A stretch of 38,766 nt of DNA from positions 1 to 38,766 of IMG/VR virus record IMGVR_UViG_3300030107_005854; one strand, given 5' to 3'. This document shows positions 36,098 through 38,766 of this stretch, piece by piece. The notes under the pieces are model-generated. The model ran no database searches, was not told the DNA's origin, and worked only from the letters and a program-made list of their open reading frames with translations. How positions within the stretch are numbered: position 1 is the stretch's first letter; every line of letters begins with the position of its first letter. Made by a program: the position numbers and the translations under genes. The DNA comes from a virus.

Positions 36098-38766
36098 ATG
36101 TCTACGTTAAACGGCCCAAGCTTTCGTTCTGACACGCTTCAAAACAAAGACACTGATAATTTTTTTGAACCCGAAAAGTTCAAAGAACTTATTGGTCTTT
36201 CGCAGCCCGCGCCTGTTACAGACCCAACTGTTACTCCACCAGAAAATGTGGCTGGCCAGGTCTATTTTGACCCTTCTGCTTTTGAGCAGCTTCTTGGGCT
36301 TTCGCAGCCAGCCGCCCCCGCCCCTGCTCCGGCCCCTCCGATTGGCCCAGAAATCACTGGTGACGCACAGCTTGATCTTGTTGAACTAGACATGCGTCCT
36401 CACGCGCAATTGCTGCGTAAGCCGCTTGCAGAAATGTCGCAAGACGATCTTGTCGCCCTGCAAACCATGCAAAGCCAAGTAGCTTCTGGGCAACTGAAAC
36501 TTGATCCGTGGGATGCCAGCCGCTTGCAAGAAAGGTTTGACGAGGCTTCTGCTGAAAACGTCTGGGAAAGCGGTAGGGCATTTCAAGCAGGTCTTGTTTC
36601 AGCGCCCACCCAGGTTATAGGCGGCGCCATGTCTATGCAGCAAAGCCTTGAGTCTGGCCAGTGGGCCAAGCGGCCTGCCTCGCTGCTCAAGAGACTTTGG
36701 GACAATCTTTCGCCTGAGTCAATTGCAAGCGGCAATATCTTGCAACAAACCATTGGCGAGGAATTTCTTGAGGGCGCTGATCCAGAAGTAGAAGAATTCT
36801 TTGGGTGGATGAGGGACATCAAATCGACCCCAGAGTCTCGGTTCAAAGATGAATTTATTTTGGGGCTGCTTTCGGTAACACAAAAAGCGCAGGCTCATCC
36901 TGATTTCAGGGCATCTTTGACAACTCTGAACGCAATGTCTCGTGAAGAAATTAACGCAGACACTTTTTGGAGAGCTATTGGTCAGGGTCTGTCTTCGTTG
37001 GTTGTCATTCTTGGCGCTACTGCGGCAGGAGGTCCGTGGACGGGCGCTACTGTTGGCGCAACCATGGAAGGCGGTAATGCGGCATACTCGCAATACGAAA
37101 GCGTATACGCAAAGCTCATCAACGAGGGCATGGATGAAGACCAGGCCCATTCTGTTGCAATAACGTCGGCTTACGACACTGGTTTGTTTTACGGCATTGC
37201 CGCAGGCGCACTGGAAGCGGTTGGGGCCCTCCCAACGGCCAAGGCTCTTGGACTTATTGGCAAGGTACTCAGCAAGGAAGGCGCAAAGCAAACCGGTAAA
37301 CAGGCAGTTGCCTCGTGGTTTGGCAGGGTTCTTTCTTCTGCTGCTGCCGAGGGTGGCACCGAGTTCGCTCAGACGCTTACGGAAAAGATCATTTCCATTG
37401 CCCAAGATCCCACAATTCCCCAAGGTCAGGGGATGCAGGTTCTGGAAGAATGGCTTTCAGAACAGGGGATGCTTAAGGGTGAGCTGATGTTGTCCCTGTA
37501 CGCTGGAATTGGTACCGGCGCACTTGCGACTGGCGTACCAACAATGCCTCAGATGGTCATGGACGCTTCAACGAAGGAAACTTTTGACGAAGCCCCCACT
37601 ACTCCAGTTGATCCATCTCAAGCGCCACCGACAACCCAACCAATGGTCAATCCGGTTACCGGACAGCTCGAAGTTCAGCGGGACACCCCCCCAGAAACAA
37701 CCCCGATTGACTACCCAACCGACCCCGACACGGGCCAGCCGCTTGATCCAGTTACCACAGATACTGCCTTGGTGGTCAATCCTGTTACTGGGCAGCTTGA
37801 AATCGCGCCCGCAGAGCCTTCTCCAGACGCCGTAGAAGCCCCCGTGGCGCCCTTGGAGCCCACGGAGGCTCCCGTGGCCCCAGAAGCCCCCCTGGAGCCT
37901 ACAGAGGCACCTGTGACCCCAGAAGAGCCTGACGCTCCTTTTGATCAGCCGGGTGGTTTTGACCAAATAAACGAAATCAAGGTTTGGAAACATCAAGGGC
38001 ACAAGCTGAGAGATTTGGCCAAAGACCCCAAGGCTGCTCAAAACCTAAGAGAACTGGGCATTGAACAGCTTGGATTTGCACACCTAATGATGCCTGGTGC
38101 CAAAGACGGGCCTGCTGCAGATCTTGCAAAATCGTTGGGAGTAGAAGAAGCGGCAGGTGCGTTTGCCCCCTCAGACGCCCGCGGGGCACCTCGAAAAATT
38201 GCAGATTGGGTAAACGAAAGGCGTGTAATTGGACATGAACTTTTTCACGCAATTTGGCACGCCCAACTTGGAGACAGTACCAAAAATCAAATTGCAGAAG
38301 CGATGGGTTCTTGGCGCCCCCAAAGAGTAATTGATCGCGTTCGCCCCGAACATCCAGAAAGAGAAATTGAAGAAGCAATGGCTGACATCATTGCTGGCGC
38401 CATGTATGGGTTTCAACCAATGCGCGGAGTTGGCATTGATAAAGGAGATGTTCCCAGCGGTCTTCTTGACGTTGCCAACGAAATTATTCAGCAAAACCCC
38501 GCGCTTCAGCGCCTGCAAGATGACGCAGAAGTGTCAATGCTTGAAGAGCTTGACGAGCAAAAACGCAAGCGCGACCTTGGGAAACCGCCAAAGCCCGCTA
38601 TTAATCTTGAAGCAACTGCAGTACAGCAAGCAATTGAAACTGTTGGCACGCAGGTCCCCCCTAAGCTTAATTTTGAAGCGGCAGCCAATGCGTTTGTCAA
38701 AGTTGAGGAATTCAAAACTACTGAAATAGGGGACCTTCAACAAAGCCTGGAAAAACTTGCAATCGG
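36098..38766 (+). CDS. partial giant virion/polyvalent protein with zinc metallopeptidase motif
   Basis: This open frame starts at the ATG at 36098, 11 bases after the previous stop, and runs to the window edge without a stop (889 codons seen). N-terminal residues 22-38 and 56-72 are a short repeat (FFEPEKFKELIGLSQPA and YFDPSAFEQLLGLSQPA). At about 295-330 and 345-435 lie Gly/Ala-rich, hydrophobic helices, with AAEGGTEFAQTLTEKI, typical of large polyvalent phage proteins. A Pro-rich linker (about 575-615) has repeated VAP and EAP. Two NPVTGQLE copies lie at 518 and 561. HELFH (713-717) with EExxAD (758-763) is a gluzincin-like zinc peptidase motif. It may be ejected into the host. Confidence 0.7.
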   Translation, partial: MSTLNGPSFRSDTLQNKDTDNFFEPEKFKELIGLSQPAPVTDPTVTPPENVAGQVYFDPSAFEQLLGLSQPAAPAPAPAPPIGPEITGDAQLDLVELDMRPHAQLLRKPLAEMSQDDLVALQTMQSQVASGQLKLDPWDASRLQERFDEASAENVWESGRAFQAGLVSAPTQVIGGAMSMQQSLESGQWAKRPASLLKRLWDNLSPESIASGNILQQTIGEEFLEGADPEVEEFFGWMRDIKSTPESRFKDEFILGLLSVTQKAQAHPDFRASLTTLNAMSREEINADTFWRAIGQGLSSLVVILGATAAGGPWTGATVGATMEGGNAAYSQYESVYAKLINEGMDEDQAHSVAITSAYDTGLFYGIAAGALEAVGALPTAKALGLIGKVLSKEGAKQTGKQAVASWFGRVLSSAAAEGGTEFAQTLTEKIISIAQDPTIPQGQGMQVLEEWLSEQGMLKGELMLSLYAGIGTGALATGVPTMPQMVMDASTKETFDEAPTTPVDPSQAPPTTQPMVNPVTGQLEVQRDTPPETTPIDYPTDPDTGQPLDPVTTDTALVVNPVTGQLEIAPAEPSPDAVEAPVAPLEPTEAPVAPEAPLEPTEAPVTPEEPDAPFDQPGGFDQINEIKVWKHQGHKLRDLAKDPKAAQNLRELGIEQLGFAHLMMPGAKDGPAADLAKSLGVEEAAGAFAPSDARGAPRKIADWVNERRVIGHELFHAIWHAQLGDSTKNQIAEAMGSWRPQRVIDRVRPEHPEREIEEAMADIIAGAMYGFQPMRGVGIDKGDVPSGLLDVANEIIQQNPALQRLQDDAEVSMLEELDEQKRKRDLGKPPKPAINLEATAVQQAIETVGTQVPPKLNFEAAANAFVKVEEFKTTEIGDLQQSLEKLAI

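Noticed and set aside
36165-38729. Several frames of 60-234 codons on both strands in the last 2.6 kb
   Set aside because: They are shadows of the single open + frame from 36098 to the window edge, which has the HExxH motif and coherent repeats.
1-38766. tRNA genes, CRISPR arrays, insertion sequences, integrase or attachment sites
   Set aside because: Looked for by eye through all gaps; no cloverleaf with a GTTCRANNC arm, no spaced repeat array, no transposase or integrase motif was seen.

Overview
The window looks like most of a tailed double-stranded DNA phage genome, probably podovirus-like. It has a complete packaging and head block (large terminase, portal, scaffold-like protein, major capsid protein), a recombination and replication block, a lysis or membrane block and a long virion block. 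No integrase, repressor, tRNA gene or CRISPR array was recognised. No tape-measure or tail-tube gene was recognised either; instead the right end carries a connector-like protein and two very large proteins of the kind phages eject into the host. The host is not stated. A dockerin-like C-terminus next to a PEP-CTERM-like C-terminus (21.66-22.49 kb) resembles protein architectures common in Planctomycetes, especially Phycisphaerae-type bacteria, so a marine or aquatic planctomycete host is a reasonable inference, not a proof.

Layout. From 0.06 to about 8.16 kb all genes point left: three small genes, a possible small terminase subunit, the large terminase, portal, an FmdB-like small protein, a scaffold-like protein, the major capsid protein and a decoration-like protein. 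A GC-rich intergenic region (about 8.16-8.49 kb) with short tandem repeats separates two divergent transcription units. From 8.49 to 12.59 kb runs a visibly GC-rich cluster of small, mostly unrecognised genes, many preceded by the same extended ribosome-binding box (TGAAAGGGG, then 5-6 bases, then the start codon). It ends in a strong terminator at 12.62-12.66 kb. From 12.73 to 14.75 kb more small genes follow. From 14.87 to 20.35 kb lies the DNA-metabolism operon: Cas4/RecB-like nuclease with a Cys cluster, Bet annealing protein, a Zn-motif protein, an SF2 helicase, a TOPRIM primase and a RusA-like resolvase. A hairpin-rich gap without a gene (20.35-20.68 kb) follows. From 20.68 to 22.49 kb is a cassette of small membrane and secreted proteins, then a metallophosphoesterase and tiny basic proteins, and from 23.68 kb to the right edge virion proteins. 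These include a 710-residue protein with about 64 cysteines, a 1200-residue coiled-coil protein, and an open-ended frame of at least 889 residues with a zinc-metallopeptidase motif.

Most interesting signals. (1) At 12.57-12.66 kb a promoter-like sequence, a 10-nt CCCCTTTCAG stretch and a rho-independent terminator make a candidate small RNA of about 53 nt, whose exposed segment is complementary to the ribosome-binding box shared by many of the phage's own genes. (2) A dyad GGTACAA(T/A)CGTACC occurs three times, far apart, inside coding regions. (3) The gap at 20.35-20.64 kb holds at least seven hairpins and may be a structured RNA. (4) The dockerin and sorting-signal-like C-termini suggest host surface mimicry. 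All functions here come from reading motifs by eye; no database search was run.
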